Source: NORP309 sp964352735
Lineage (GTDB): Bacteria; Pseudomonadota; Gammaproteobacteria; Xanthomonadales; Marinicellaceae
Assembly (NCBI GenBank): GCA_964352735.1
Contig: CAYGTC010000004.1
Span: forward strand, 1-64,000
Direction: 5' to 3'
Length of the DNA: 64,000 nucleotides
Below, one piece after another: positions 1-9,277 of this stretch; within the stretch, counting starts at the first letter, position 1, and the number at the start of each line of letters is the position of its first letter. Below the pieces are notes generated by a model, which saw only the letters and a program-made list of their open reading frames with translations, was not told the origin of the DNA and searched no databases. A program made the translations under genes and the position numbers.

Positions 1-233
1 TAGATTATATCGTTGGCTATCAAGAGGTTAGGAGTTTATCAGGGTCGACTATTTAATTCCAAATTTTTGAAAAAAAAATTGAAACTTTTAAATATTTAAA
101 TGCGAGTAAAATTACTGTTAAATATCAGGGTTATTAGTTCAGAAATGGTTTGTTGAATTGTGTTTATATTGGGTTAAAGTTTGCTCAAATTAAGTCTATA
201 TAATATGCTCAAGTCAGTGAAAACATCATTTTA
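1..233. other. gene-free left edge
   Basis: This AT-rich stretch lies at the window edge, downstream of the minus-strand sulfotransferase gene. I see no convincing open reading frame, RNA or terminator hairpin in it. A TATAAT hexamer at 199-204 has no well-spaced -35 partner. Confidence 0.4.
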
Positions 234-1070
234 TTATTGGCCAATCGTTTGTTCGTACCTCTTTATAAATAAAGATTTTACATATTCATAAAGTTGTATG
301 TCGACCTTGTTTTTTTGTTTGATGATGTTTCTTTGTTCACTAGAAAGATCAGTTAATTGAATTTTGATTTTTGAACGATTGATAGGAGGAAGATGATGAA
401 ATGATACACCACATAATCTGGCTATCAATTGATGAAACTGTTTAAAATGTTCCGTAACACCTATTAATGAAAAACAATGATCAACAACATGTTTGGCTTT
501 ACGATAGAGTTCACTGTCTTTGATAGTCTGGTCGGTATGTAAATATCCGGCCATTCTTTTGGCTTGACCATTATGTAACTCAACCATATCTTGGCGATGG
601 ATAAATTCATCAAAACTCAGGTCTTTGACTTGCTGATGTAAGGCATGATAATTGCGACTTGCTAAATAATTGTAGTATGAGATGACTCTGGTCACAGGTT
701 CTCTCATCATACTGATGTGTACCACTTTACGATCAGGAAGTAATTGGTATAACATGCCGTGTATGGGGTGATGGCCTGTAATAAATTTAGGGAACTTGTT
801 TTTTAAGTAAACGCATTGAGGGAGCCGGTTCAAATCAGGTGCATTGACATTGAGTATATCTTTGAGTGTAAATGCTTGATGTAAATAGCTTTCTAGAGAT
901 GTACCTGCAGTTTTTGGTATGTGAGAAAAAACCCACATTGGATTTTCAAAATTGATATCCTGCCAATGAACAACCCTATCATTTAACCATTGTTGATTAA
1001 TGATGGTATTTTGTTCGTCAGATCTTTGTTGCCATGACTCTGCTATCTTGATTAATTCAATGTGCTTCAT
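234..1070 (-). CDS. sulfotransferase family protein
   Basis: A 278-residue cytoplasmic protein of the P-loop sulfotransferase superfamily, which moves sulfate from PAPS to a carbohydrate or other acceptor. The 5'-phosphosulfate loop is visible near residues 49-57 (HIPKTAGTS). The 3'-phosphate-binding motif, Arg-Glu-Pro followed by Ser-Tyr-Tyr, is visible near residues 123-134 (REPVTRVISYY). The acceptor cannot be told from sequence; related bacterial genes often modify exopolysaccharide or lipopolysaccharide. It is divergent from the metallophosphoesterase with about 90 bases between starts. No signal peptide is seen. The family call is firm; the substrate is unknown. Confidence 0.8.
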   Translation of the reverse strand: MKHIELIKIAESWQQRSDEQNTIINQQWLNDRVVHWQDINFENPMWVFSHIPKTAGTSLESYLHQAFTLKDILNVNAPDLNRLPQCVYLKNKFPKFITGHHPIHGMLYQLLPDRKVVHISMMREPVTRVISYYNYLASRNYHALHQQVKDLSFDEFIHRQDMVELHNGQAKRMAGYLHTDQTIKDSELYRKAKHVVDHCFSLIGVTEHFKQFHQLIARLCGVSFHHLPPINRSKIKIQLTDLSSEQRNIIKQKNKVDIQLYEYVKSLFIKRYEQTIGQ

Positions 1071-1157
1071 TTTCTAAATTGTAGCTTTTTCATGGATTTA
1101 TTAAAACCAAGTGAAGTAAAATAACTCAATTGTTATCAATAGTTGGCGTCATTTATC

Positions 1158-2906
1158 ATGTATGTTCGTTATATTCTCTTTGTAGTCCTGTATTTAAGTT
1201 GTGGCTTTGTATCTGCACAACAATTGCTTAACGATGAGCCAATTAGCCGTCCAGAAACAGATAAATTTATGTTTCTCATCAATGCGGATCCACAAATGGG
1301 TGATCAACACACTGAAAAAAAAGGTTTGAAACGTTTGAATGACTTATTATCCATGTTTGTTGATGAAACCAATAATAGGACTGGTAAAGATAAGCCTTCA
1401 TTTGTGGTTTGGGATGGAGATTTGGTCTGGGATGCTTTTCAAAATGCGTTTGATAACTTTGAAAGAATAGTCAAAAAAATGAAAGTGCCTTCGGTTCTGG
1501 TACATGGCAACCATGATGGATACAATAACGACCCAAAATTTCTTAATTTACAGAAGAATTTATCTGGATATCAAAAACTGAATTATGCTTTTGATTATGG
1601 TAAATGGCGATTTGTGGTAATTTCTGCACAGGAAAAATACCTTGACCCAGAAAAAAAACAAAGAATGCTAAAGTGGTTGGATGATGAATTAAGAGCGCAT
1701 AAAGATAAACAAATCATGCTGTTCATGCATTACCATATTTTGCCAACTGGCTTAAGCCAAATGGAGTTTTATACTTATTTTCCAATGACATTTAAAAATA
1801 AAATGCTGGATACAATCACCCGTTATAACAATGTTAAATATGTATTTTCGGGACATGTTCATATTGGTGTGAAGGCATCAATTAAAACAGCTAGAAATTA
1901 TAAGGGGACAAATTTTATTTTGGCACCAACGCCTGTATTTGCCAGACCTTTTGGTGAAGAGTACCCAAAATTTAGGCAACCAGGTGACGAGTTTGACAGG
2001 CGCGGCTTTTATATGGAGGTGCATGTTGATGGAGATAAAGTTAATATGGTAGGCCGAAAAATTAACCACCCTCATAAAGTCAAATATCCAAAAAAGTTTA
2101 AAGCTTTTAAAGTGCAAGATGATTTAAGAGCCTTTACACCCGAAGGTCAACTGCCCATTAACAAACAAATAATCAATTCAAACTTTGAAGAAGGCCTAAA
2201 AGGCTGGCATTCGAGTTATCGATACCAAAAAGATCGTAAGCCTATGTTTACCAATAAAGTTGCTGGAGGGAAGAGTCAGCTGCACTATGCGGCCAGTTTT
2301 GGTTCATGGACTTTTGATGAATACCTTGAAAATTATCAGACAGTGGCTTTTCAGAAAAATATGCACATGCAAGTTGACTTTAATACTTTGCCAAATAAGT
2401 TTAAAGGCAGTGGTGGCTATTTTCGTGTTTTTGCCTACAGTCAATCTGGGCAATTGATGAAAATCTTATTGTTTCACTGGGGAACACAAGAAAATAAAGT
2501 CAGGTTTATGCCACAGTCATGGGCATATAATGCCACTGGGGATAGACATGGTCCTTTGTGGTTAGATAAAAAAATCAATGAGGGTCATATGTTGAGTTAT
2601 AAATTAGCTATACAACCCGTTTTTCCTCAGAAATTACAAGTCGATATTCATGAATTACTGAAAAGCATAAGTAGCACAGATGAGTTTGCTCAAATCAATC
2701 ATTTGGCCATTGGCTATGGTGTTTGGGGTCGAGTGACACAGCGTGGTAGAAAGTTTACCAGCAGCCTTAATGTTGATGCCATTGAGGTGAATAATGACAT
2801 CAGTGTTGAGCTGCCAAGTGCTGTCATGTTGAATGGTGAACCATTAACGACCACAGAACCAGCGCTTGATTACGGTTACCATTATAAGCGAAACAGAAAA
2901 AAGTAA
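1158..2906 (+). CDS. secreted calcineurin-like metallophosphoesterase
   Basis: A 582-residue exported metallophosphoesterase. The N-terminal leader is hydrophobic and ends in VSAQQ, suggesting signal peptidase I cleavage. The two-metal calcineurin-like motifs appear in order: ADPQMGDQ, WDGDLVWD, GNHD, MHYH and SGHVH, all in the first half. The second half, from about residue 330, is probably a beta-rich ligand-binding or CBM-like domain. An upstream TTG at 1143 is in frame, but the ATG at 1158 begins a better signal peptide. The substrate is unknown (nucleotide, phosphoester or phospholipid). It is convergent with gmk. Confidence 0.8.
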   Translation: MYVRYILFVVLYLSCGFVSAQQLLNDEPISRPETDKFMFLINADPQMGDQHTEKKGLKRLNDLLSMFVDETNNRTGKDKPSFVVWDGDLVWDAFQNAFDNFERIVKKMKVPSVLVHGNHDGYNNDPKFLNLQKNLSGYQKLNYAFDYGKWRFVVISAQEKYLDPEKKQRMLKWLDDELRAHKDKQIMLFMHYHILPTGLSQMEFYTYFPMTFKNKMLDTITRYNNVKYVFSGHVHIGVKASIKTARNYKGTNFILAPTPVFARPFGEEYPKFRQPGDEFDRRGFYMEVHVDGDKVNMVGRKINHPHKVKYPKKFKAFKVQDDLRAFTPEGQLPINKQIINSNFEEGLKGWHSSYRYQKDRKPMFTNKVAGGKSQLHYAASFGSWTFDEYLENYQTVAFQKNMHMQVDFNTLPNKFKGSGGYFRVFAYSQSGQLMKILLFHWGTQENKVRFMPQSWAYNATGDRHGPLWLDKKINEGHMLSYKLAIQPVFPQKLQVDIHELLKSISSTDEFAQINHLAIGYGVWGRVTQRGRKFTSSLNVDAIEVNNDISVELPSAVMLNGEPLTTTEPALDYGYHYKRNRKK

Positions 2907-2942
2907 TTTCTATTGACTAGGAACGAAGCAACCTAAAGATGA

Positions 2943-3569
2943 TTAAGAGTTTAACAGTCCATGAATGAGCTGTTCATTGATAACAGCTTGTTTTTCAGTG
3001 ACTAAACGGTGTGCTCGAATAATGGTTTTTAACCCTTTTAAGGCATCTTCAAAGTCATCATTAATAACCAAATAATCAGCTTCACCATAATGTGAAATTT
3101 CATTCATGGATTTCTTCATGCGGGTTTCAATGACCTCAGGACTGTCCTGCGCACGTCCTTCAAGTCTTTCACGCAGCGCTTCAATGCTGGGCGGTAAAAT
3201 GAAAATACTGATGGCATCTGGTCGCCTTTTCTTTATTTGTTGAGCACCTTGCCAATCAATTTCTAAAACAACATCATGTCCTTCATTTAACATTTTGTCA
3301 ACAGACTCCTGGCTAGTTCCGTAATAGTTGCCAAAAACATTGGCATGCTCAAGAAAGTCTCCTGCGGTTATTTTCTGTTGAAATTTATTTTCCTGAATGA
3401 AAAAGTAATGGTAACCATCAATCTCTCTGGGTCTGGGCTGCCTTGTGGTTGAAGATATGGATAATTTCAGGTGGTTTGTATCACGAACCAAGGCATTAAC
3501 CAAGCTGGTTTTACCTGTGCCTGATGGCGCTGATACTATAAACAAAGTCCCTACTAATTTGCTTGTCAT
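2943..3569 (-). CDS. gmk: guanylate kinase
   Basis: Guanylate kinase, 208 residues, phosphorylates GMP to GDP using ATP and is essential for GTP supply. The P-loop APSGTGKTSL is at residues 14-23. The GMP-binding region contains STTRQPRPREIDGYHYFF, diagnostic of the family, and the lid and EIDWQGAQQ segments follow. Length matches the usual 205-210 residues. It is directly downstream of yicC with 21 bases between them, the common proteobacterial arrangement, so the two are probably cotranscribed. Confidence 0.97.
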   Translation of the reverse strand: MTSKLVGTLFIVSAPSGTGKTSLVNALVRDTNHLKLSISSTTRQPRPREIDGYHYFFIQENKFQQKITAGDFLEHANVFGNYYGTSQESVDKMLNEGHDVVLEIDWQGAQQIKKRRPDAISIFILPPSIEALRERLEGRAQDSPEVIETRMKKSMNEISHYGEADYLVINDDFEDALKGLKTIIRAHRLVTEKQAVINEQLIHGLLNS

Positions 3570-3590
3570 GTGAGTCGTTCTCTTTATTTA

Positions 3591-4463
3591 TTATTCAATA
3601 TTTTGCACTTGTTCGCGCATTTGTTCAATGGCTACTTTTAAATTTATACTGGATTGTGATGTCAGTATGGTCGCTGATTTTGACCCTATGGTGTTGGCTT
3701 CTCGGTGTAATTCTTGGATGAGAAAGTCCAGTCGTCTGCCAACGGGTTCTGTTAAGTCAATGACCCGTTCAATTTCAACAATGTGTGTATTTAAACGATC
3801 TGTTTCTTCAATGATATCAGCTTTTTGCAAGAGAATTGCCAGTTCTTGTTCAAATCGATCTTGATCGTGTTCGACATCAATTTCAGCGAGTTTACTTAAT
3901 AACCTTTCTTTAAGATTGCTTTGGATTTCTGGGATGTGTTGTTCGATTAATTTTCTAACCTGGATAATGGTATTTAGTTTTTCTAGCAAAACTTTTTTCA
4001 GTGATTCGCCTTCCCTGATTCGTGCATTGAGTAGTTTTTTAAGTACCTCAGTAATGAGTTCAATGGCATCCTTTTCCAATGCACTGGTGTCTTTGGGCGA
4101 CTGGATAACTAATTGTGGCCATTTAAGCAGCTCCATCGGACTTAACTCGTTACTGATGTTGCTGATCTGACCTTCAATTTCTTGATGACATTTCAATAAT
4201 TGTTTTAATAATGGTGTATTGACATTCAGCTCATTGATGTCGGCATCTGGATGGGGATAATACTTGATGAACAGTTCTACTTTTCCTCTATTCAAAAATT
4301 GACCGACCAGTTTTCGAATGGTGTTTTCACTTTTGCGCAAAAAATCTGGTTGTCTGATTGTGATATCCAGAAAGCGTTGATTCACCGAGCGCATCTCACA
4401 AGTCAATCGACCAAAAGCTGTTTCAATATCTCCACTGGCAAATGCTGTCATTGATTTAAGCAT
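3591..4463 (-). CDS. yicC: YicC/YloC family endoribonuclease
   Basis: A 290-residue YicC family protein, in the usual size range. The start MLKSMTAFA and the SVNQRFLD segment match the conserved N-terminus. The C-terminal EVERVIDLTEPVGRRLDFLIQE-type region, with the Arg-Glu-Ala-Asn-Thr-Ile-Gly-Ser-Lys stretch, matches the DUF1732 domain. E. coli YicC is reported to act in RNA decay as an endoribonuclease, and that role is transferred here from family knowledge. It probably heads a yicC-gmk transcript starting in the repeat-rich spacer upstream. Confidence 0.93.
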   Translation of the reverse strand: MLKSMTAFASGDIETAFGRLTCEMRSVNQRFLDITIRQPDFLRKSENTIRKLVGQFLNRGKVELFIKYYPHPDADINELNVNTPLLKQLLKCHQEIEGQISNISNELSPMELLKWPQLVIQSPKDTSALEKDAIELITEVLKKLLNARIREGESLKKVLLEKLNTIIQVRKLIEQHIPEIQSNLKERLLSKLAEIDVEHDQDRFEQELAILLQKADIIEETDRLNTHIVEIERVIDLTEPVGRRLDFLIQELHREANTIGSKSATILTSQSSINLKVAIEQMREQVQNIE

Positions 4464-4502
4464 ATATCATATCTACCCATCATTAAAGATTCGCTATTAT
4501 AC

Positions 4503-4831
4503 ATATTAACTCTGCTAGATAATAGCGCAATTCAGGATATCAAAAAATATTCATATCAAGGCCTAGTTTGCCATTAAGAAGGTGAGATCATATATATAAG
4601 ACCTTAGATTCTGAATTCACCCAGTCATTCCCTTGATAAAAGCTACAACATTGAGATGAATATTTTTTGGTGTCCCTATCTTGTTGATATATTTATGAAT
4701 GGTCACAGGTTAATTATTAATAGATTGCGTTATCAGCATTTGATGTGGAATAACTAAACCTGCATGTTGAAGCCTTGCTATGAACAAATAACTTGGTACT
4801 GTAGTGCTGTAATATCTAGCAGGGTTAATAT
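4503..4831. repeat. outer 19-bp inverted repeat bounding a 329-bp structured region
   Basis: Bases 4503-4521 and 4813-4831 are inverted copies of each other with 18 of 19 positions matching (core CTGCTAGATA / TATCTAGCAG). They bound most of the yicC-rph spacer. The arrangement resembles the termini of a small non-autonomous element, but no clear target duplication was found at the edges. Confidence 0.5.
4535..4675. repeat. inner 26-bp imperfect inverted repeat, 141-bp MITE-like unit
   Basis: Bases 4535-4560 and 4650-4675 are inverted copies matching at about 22 of 26 positions, with a perfect 14-bp core (CAAAAAATATTCAT and its complement). The 89 bases between them hold no ORF. This could be a MITE-like remnant nested inside the outer repeat, or a large RNA hairpin. 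Confidence 0.5.
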
Positions 4832-4908
4832 ATTGAGTAAAATTCTCTTTGTGTTTTAAAAACAAAATGATTGCGTTAGAATACCTGCTTTATTAGATTG
4901 AAGTGACA

Positions 4909-5628
4909 ATGAAAAGACCAAGCAAAAGACAAAACAACCAACTCAGAGACATCAAAATCACTAGGAACTACACCATTCATGCAGAAGGGTCCGTGCTGAT
5001 TGAATGCGGTAATACAAAAGTATTGTGTAATGCTTCTGTTGAAGAAAAAGTACCGGGTTGGTTAAGGGGTAAGTCAAAAGGGTGGGTCACTGCAGAATAC
5101 GGGATGTTGCCTCGTTCAACAGGGTCACGTATGCGCAGAGAAGCCTCAAGTGGTAAACAAGGCGGGCGAACCATGGAAATTCAGCGATTGATTGCCCGAT
5201 CATTAAGGGCTGTAGTTGACTTAGAAATATTGGGCGAAATAATGATTACAGTTGATTGTGACGTGATTCAGGCAGATGGTGGAACCAGGACGGCCTCAAT
5301 TACTGGCGCATATGTAGCAATGGTTGATGCTGTCAATAAATTGCTAAAAGATGGTGTTATCAAGAAAAATCCAATTTTTGGAGAGATAGCAGCTGTTTCA
5401 GTTGGTATTTATGAAGGAGAACCTGTTTTGGATTTAGATTATCCTGAAGACTCTTGCGCTGAAACAGATATGAATGTGGTCATGAACGGTGATGGAGACT
5501 TCATTGAGATTCAAGGAACAGCGGAAGGCCATGCATTCAGTAGAAAGGAAATGAATGCAATGCTAGATTTGGCTCAAAGCGGTATTCAAACGTTGCTTTC
5601 ATCTCAGCAAAAAGCCTTGGGCGAATAA
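4909..5628 (+). CDS. rph: ribonuclease PH
   Basis: RNase PH, 239 residues from the ATG at 4909, is a phosphorolytic 3'-5' exoribonuclease that trims tRNA 3' ends. Family hallmarks are visible: RNYTIHAEGSVLIECGNTKVLCNASVE near the N-terminus, GWVTAEYGMLPRST with the following RREAS..GRTMEIQRLIARSLRAVVDL, and CDVIQADGGTRTASITGAYVA. A GTG at 4903 is also in frame, but the ATG gives the family-typical MKRPSKR start. It begins a tight rph-rdgB-hemW cluster. Confidence 0.97.
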   Translation: MKRPSKRQNNQLRDIKITRNYTIHAEGSVLIECGNTKVLCNASVEEKVPGWLRGKSKGWVTAEYGMLPRSTGSRMRREASSGKQGGRTMEIQRLIARSLRAVVDLEILGEIMITVDCDVIQADGGTRTASITGAYVAMVDAVNKLLKDGVIKKNPIFGEIAAVSVGIYEGEPVLDLDYPEDSCAETDMNVVMNGDGDFIEIQGTAEGHAFSRKEMNAMLDLAQSGIQTLLSSQQKALGE

Positions 5629-6246
5629 GTGGATCTCATTAATCGACAGGTTATGCTGGCCAGTGGTAATCAAGGCAAGTTGCAAGAATTGCAAAAGATG
5701 TTGAGGGATCTGAATATTGAAGTGATTGCGCAACCTACGGAAAAGATCTATGATGTTGAAGAAACGGGCAGTACATTTGTTGAAAATGCCATTATTAAAG
5801 CTCGTCATGCCTGTGCTATCAGTGGGTTGCCATGTATCGCAGATGACTCTGGGCTGATAGTGGATGCTTTAGCAGGCGCTCCTGGTGTTAGAACGGCGAG
5901 ATACGCTGGTGAAACTGCAGATTCTTCAGCCAATATGAATTTATTATTAAAGAATTTGCATTCGTTTGATCGTCAATCTCAACGAACAGCACAATTTGTT
6001 TGTGTTCTGGTTTTTATGCGCCATGAAGACGATCCATTGCCTATTATTGCTTCAGCACAATGGCATGGTTTTATAAGTAATGACAAATGTGGAGAAAATG
6101 GATTTGGCTATGATCCTGTGTTTTGGGATGAAAAGTACCAAATGACTGCTGCGCAAATGAGTGCTGAACAAAAAGAGCATTTATCACATCGTGCTCAAGC
6201 ATGTCAGTCACTTAAAAAACAGCTACGGGTCTTATGGAACAATTGA
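5629..6246 (+). CDS. rdgB: XTP/dITP diphosphatase (RdgB/HAM1)
   Basis: A 205-residue HAM1/RdgB family protein that hydrolyses non-canonical purine triphosphates (dITP, XTP) to monophosphates and so prevents their incorporation. Motifs: the N-terminal LASGNQGKLQEL, FVENAIIKARHA, ADDSGLIVDAL, GAPGVRTARYAG and GFGYDPVF. The GTG start lies immediately after the rph stop; an internal ATG at 5653 would give MLASGNQG and is a possible alternative. The 3' end overlaps hemW by 13 bases. Confidence 0.95.
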   Translation: MDLINRQVMLASGNQGKLQELQKMLRDLNIEVIAQPTEKIYDVEETGSTFVENAIIKARHACAISGLPCIADDSGLIVDALAGAPGVRTARYAGETADSSANMNLLLKNLHSFDRQSQRTAQFVCVLVFMRHEDDPLPIIASAQWHGFISNDKCGENGFGYDPVFWDEKYQMTAAQMSAEQKEHLSHRAQACQSLKKQLRVLWNN

Positions 6247-7382
6247 TTCCTCCGCCATTGACACTTTATATACATTTTCCTTGGTGTGTAAAAAAGTGTC
6301 CCTATTGTGATTTCAATTCACATCAGTTAAAACAGCCAATTGATGAACAGGCATACATAGATGCATTGATTGCCGATTTGACCCAAGATGTTCCTAAGGT
6401 TTGGGGCAGAACGATCCATGCTGTATTCATGGGTGGCGGAACACCAAGTTTGTTTTCTTCAGATGCAATCGAAAGGCTGATCAGTGCGATCCGGTCTCTT
6501 TTGAATTGTCAACCTGGTATGGAAGTGACAATGGAAGTCAATCCAGGCACTGGTGAATATGATCATTTTGTTGGTTATAAACAAGCAGGTGTGAACCGCC
6601 TTTCTATGGGGGTCCAAAGTTTAAATGATGACAATTTGAAAATCTTGGGTCGTATTCATAGTGCTGATCAAGCGATAGATGTCTACCATCAGGCCAGGTC
6701 AGCGGGATTTGATAACATTAATCTTGATATGATGTTTGCATTATCTGGTCAGTCCTTGAATGCAGCAAAAAAAGATCTCAAAGCTTTGATAGATTTAAAG
6801 CCGGAACATATCTCTTATTATCAACTCACCCTTGAGGCAAATACTCTTTTTGCGGTTAAACCTCCTCCACAATTGCCCGATGATGATTTATTGGAAAAAA
6901 TGTACTTGCAGGGTCGGCAGCTTTTACATGGTTCAGGGTTTCAACAATATGAGGTTTCGGCTTATGCTCAAACAGGTCGAGAAAGTCGGCACAACATTAA
7001 CTACTGGCAATTCGGTGATTATTTAGGGATTGGTGCGGGCGCGCACAGCAAAATTACCTACGGAGCAGATAATTCAGTCAAAAGGTATATGAAATACAAA
7101 TTACCTAAAAAATATCAATCTGATTTAAGCCATTTTATACAAGAAGAAAAATGCCTAACATCAAGTGATTTATTATTTGAGTTTGTGCTCAATGCTGTAC
7201 GTTTGAAAAAAAATATACGATTGTCAGACTTTAGTTCCAGAACTGGTTTATCGTCTTCAGAATTATTAAAAAAACTGGAATTTGCGATAAATATGAAATG
7301 GGTTAAATATCAACAAGATACCATTGAATTGACTGAAAATGGTTATTTGGTCAGCGATGAAATTGTTAAATTAATGTTATAA
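6234..7382 (+). CDS. hemW: HemW-like radical SAM heme chaperone
   Basis: A 382-residue radical SAM protein. The CxxxCxxC cluster motif is at Cys18, Cys22 and Cys25 (WCVKKCPYC), followed by the GGGTPSLF motif and NRLSMGVQSL, typical of HemN/HemW-type enzymes. HemW is thought to bind and deliver heme rather than act as coproporphyrinogen dehydrogenase, and the rph-rdgB-hemW neighbourhood is the usual HemW context. The C-terminal winged-helix-like segment is present. The ATG at 6234 overlaps the rdgB end, implying coupled translation. Confidence 0.9.
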   Translation: MEQLIPPPLTLYIHFPWCVKKCPYCDFNSHQLKQPIDEQAYIDALIADLTQDVPKVWGRTIHAVFMGGGTPSLFSSDAIERLISAIRSLLNCQPGMEVTMEVNPGTGEYDHFVGYKQAGVNRLSMGVQSLNDDNLKILGRIHSADQAIDVYHQARSAGFDNINLDMMFALSGQSLNAAKKDLKALIDLKPEHISYYQLTLEANTLFAVKPPPQLPDDDLLEKMYLQGRQLLHGSGFQQYEVSAYAQTGRESRHNINYWQFGDYLGIGAGAHSKITYGADNSVKRYMKYKLPKKYQSDLSHFIQEEKCLTSSDLLFEFVLNAVRLKKNIRLSDFSSRTGLSSSELLKKLEFAINMKWVKYQQDTIELTENGYLVSDEIVKLML

Positions 7383-7625
7383 ACTTAACCATATTTAAAC
7401 GATTAAAAATACATATAGAATCTAAAAAACCTAGAAAATAATTAAATTATTCTTGCTTTTTCAATGCTTTAAGAGTTATTCTTACAACAGATTCTTAAAA
7501 GATTAACCATATTGTGTAAAACTGTGAAGTGTCACACAAAAAGAATTAAGTAATTTTGTTCTTATAGTGTAGAGTTAGTTTCAAAGAATTATTGAGTTAT
7601 TAAACCATTTTAATGAGAGAGAATT

Positions 7626-8684
7626 GTGGGGTTATTTTCAAATAACAAATTACAGCTTTTCGGAGTTGATGTTAGTTCATCCGCTGTCAAAGTTTTACAG
7701 CTAAGCAAGTCAGGTGAGAAATACAAAGTAGAATATTACGGAGTTGATTCGTTACCTGCTAATGCTGTGGTCGAAAAGAACATTACTGAAGTTGATAGAG
7801 TCTCTGCAGCAATTTCAAATGCTGTCAGACGAGCGGGCATCAAAAGAAAAAATCTCGCCATCGCTGTTTCTGGTTCTGCTGTCATCACCAAAACTATTAA
7901 TATGCCCACTGACTTATCAGAAGATGAGTTAGAGGAGCAGTTGAATCTTGATGCCAATCAATACATACCTTATCCAATTGAGGAGGTCAGTCTTGACTTC
8001 AACGTATTGGGGCCGGTTGAAAATTCTCCAGAGATGTCACATGTATTGATTGCATGTTCTCGATCTGAGAATGTAGATGTTTGTGTAGAAGCTATAGAAG
8101 GAGCAGGATTAACAGCTTCCATTATTGATGTTGAGTCTTTTGCTATTGAAGCAACTTACCATCAAATGAAACAAGATTTAGCAATAGAAGATGATGAGAT
8201 TGTTGCTTTATTTGATGTTGGTGCAACGACCACTACATTACATATCATGTATCAAGGTCGCAGCATTTACACCAGAGATCAAACCTTTGGAGGCAAACAG
8301 TTGACTGATGAAATCATGCAGAGGTATGGATTATCAATGGAAGAAGCTGGTTTGGCTAAAAGACAAGGTGGATTGCCTGAAAGCTATGAGAAAGAAGTGC
8401 TGCAAAGTTTTAATGATTCATTGATTCAGCAAATCAGCAGGGCTTTACAATTTTTCTTTTCTGCAACAGAATTTAATAATGTTGATAAAATTCTTTTGGC
8501 TGGTGGTACAGCATCAATTGCAGGTTTGGCAGAGCTTACAGAGCAGCAAATTGGTGTTCCTGCACAGATTGCAAACCCAATTAAGGGGTTTGCCTTAGCT
8601 TCTAGGATTGATGAAATTGCAATTCTTGAAGATTCTCCAGCACTGATGACAGTGATTGGATTGGCAATGAGGACTTTCGACTGA
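7626..8684 (+). CDS. pilM: type IV pilus inner membrane assembly ATPase-like PilM
   Basis: PilM, 352 residues, is an actin/FtsA-like cytoplasmic protein that recruits PilN and forms part of the alignment complex between inner-membrane machinery and the PilQ secretin. Seen here: the GVDVSSSAVKVLQL phosphate-1-like motif at residues 14-27, FDVGATTTTLHI, and LLAGGTASIAGL near the C-terminus. The start is GTG with a good ribosome site (GAGAGA) just upstream. It begins the pilMNOPQ operon and overlaps pilN by one base. Confidence 0.95.
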   Translation: MGLFSNNKLQLFGVDVSSSAVKVLQLSKSGEKYKVEYYGVDSLPANAVVEKNITEVDRVSAAISNAVRRAGIKRKNLAIAVSGSAVITKTINMPTDLSEDELEEQLNLDANQYIPYPIEEVSLDFNVLGPVENSPEMSHVLIACSRSENVDVCVEAIEGAGLTASIIDVESFAIEATYHQMKQDLAIEDDEIVALFDVGATTTTLHIMYQGRSIYTRDQTFGGKQLTDEIMQRYGLSMEEAGLAKRQGGLPESYEKEVLQSFNDSLIQQISRALQFFFSATEFNNVDKILLAGGTASIAGLAELTEQQIGVPAQIANPIKGFALASRIDEIAILEDSPALMTVIGLAMRTFD

Positions 8685-9277
8685 TGGTTAAAATTAATTT
8701 ATTACCTTGGCGGGAAGAACGACGCCAACAACTTACAAAAGAATTTTATATTCTTTTAGGTATAGGTGGTGCAATTGCAGCTGCTATTGTTGCTGGCATT
8801 TTCTGGATGTACTCTGAGAACATAAAGTTTCAAAATGCCAGAAACGCTAAAATAAAAGCAGAAATTGTAAAACTAGATGCACAAATAAAAGAAATTGAAG
8901 GTTTGGAAAAAAATCGAGATGATTTATTGGCAAGGAAGAAAGTGATAGAAGAGTTACAAGCCAACCGAACGCAGATGGTTCATTTGTTTGATGAAATGGT
9001 GAAAACCATACCTAATGGTGTGTTTTTACAAAACATTAAACAAAATGGAACCATAATTTCTTTGGAGGGATACGCACAATCACATTCACGCGTTTCCGCT
9101 TACATGAGAGAAATCGAAAAATCAGAATGGTTTAAAGAACCTGTAAATGTTGAGTATATTAAAGCGGATGATTCGTATGATACTCATGAACAAAAATTCA
9201 GATTACAAGCGACACTTATTAATCCCCTAAACAAGGATAAAGAGCAACTTGAAGAAAATGTAGGAGGGGAAGGGTGA
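8684..9277 (+). CDS. pilN: type IV pilus assembly protein PilN
   Basis: PilN, 197 residues, is a bitopic inner-membrane protein. The short cytoplasmic INLLPWREERR motif at residues 4-14 is the PilM-binding sequence of the family. A single membrane helix follows at about 22-45, then a coiled coil (about 50-90) and a small ferredoxin-like periplasmic domain. Its ATG overlaps the pilM stop and its stop overlaps the pilO start, so translation is probably coupled. Confidence 0.95.
   Translation: MVKINLLPWREERRQQLTKEFYILLGIGGAIAAAIVAGIFWMYSENIKFQNARNAKIKAEIVKLDAQIKEIEGLEKNRDDLLARKKVIEELQANRTQMVHLFDEMVKTIPNGVFLQNIKQNGTIISLEGYAQSHSRVSAYMREIEKSEWFKEPVNVEYIKADDSYDTHEQKFRLQATLINPLNKDKEQLEENVGGEG

Larger units (their letters stand above)
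4464..4902. other. gene-free spacer between divergent yicC and rph
   Basis: No open reading frame here looks real. The spacer must hold the divergent promoters of yicC-gmk and rph-rdgB-hemW. A possible rph -10 hexamer, TAGAAT, is at 4877-4882 without a clear -35. Two nested inverted-repeat pairs (entered separately) occupy 4503-4831, and a short hairpin, CGCTATTAT at 4492-4500 with ATAATAGCG at 4519-4527, sits beside yicC. Confidence 0.6.

Noticed and set aside
195..204. TATAAT at the left edge as a promoter
   Set aside because: No -35 hexamer at a good distance; transcription would run antisense to the sulfotransferase gene.
7512..7540. TGTGAAGTGTCACA upstream of pilM as a CRP site
   Set aside because: The half sites are four bases apart rather than six, so it is not a standard CRP box.
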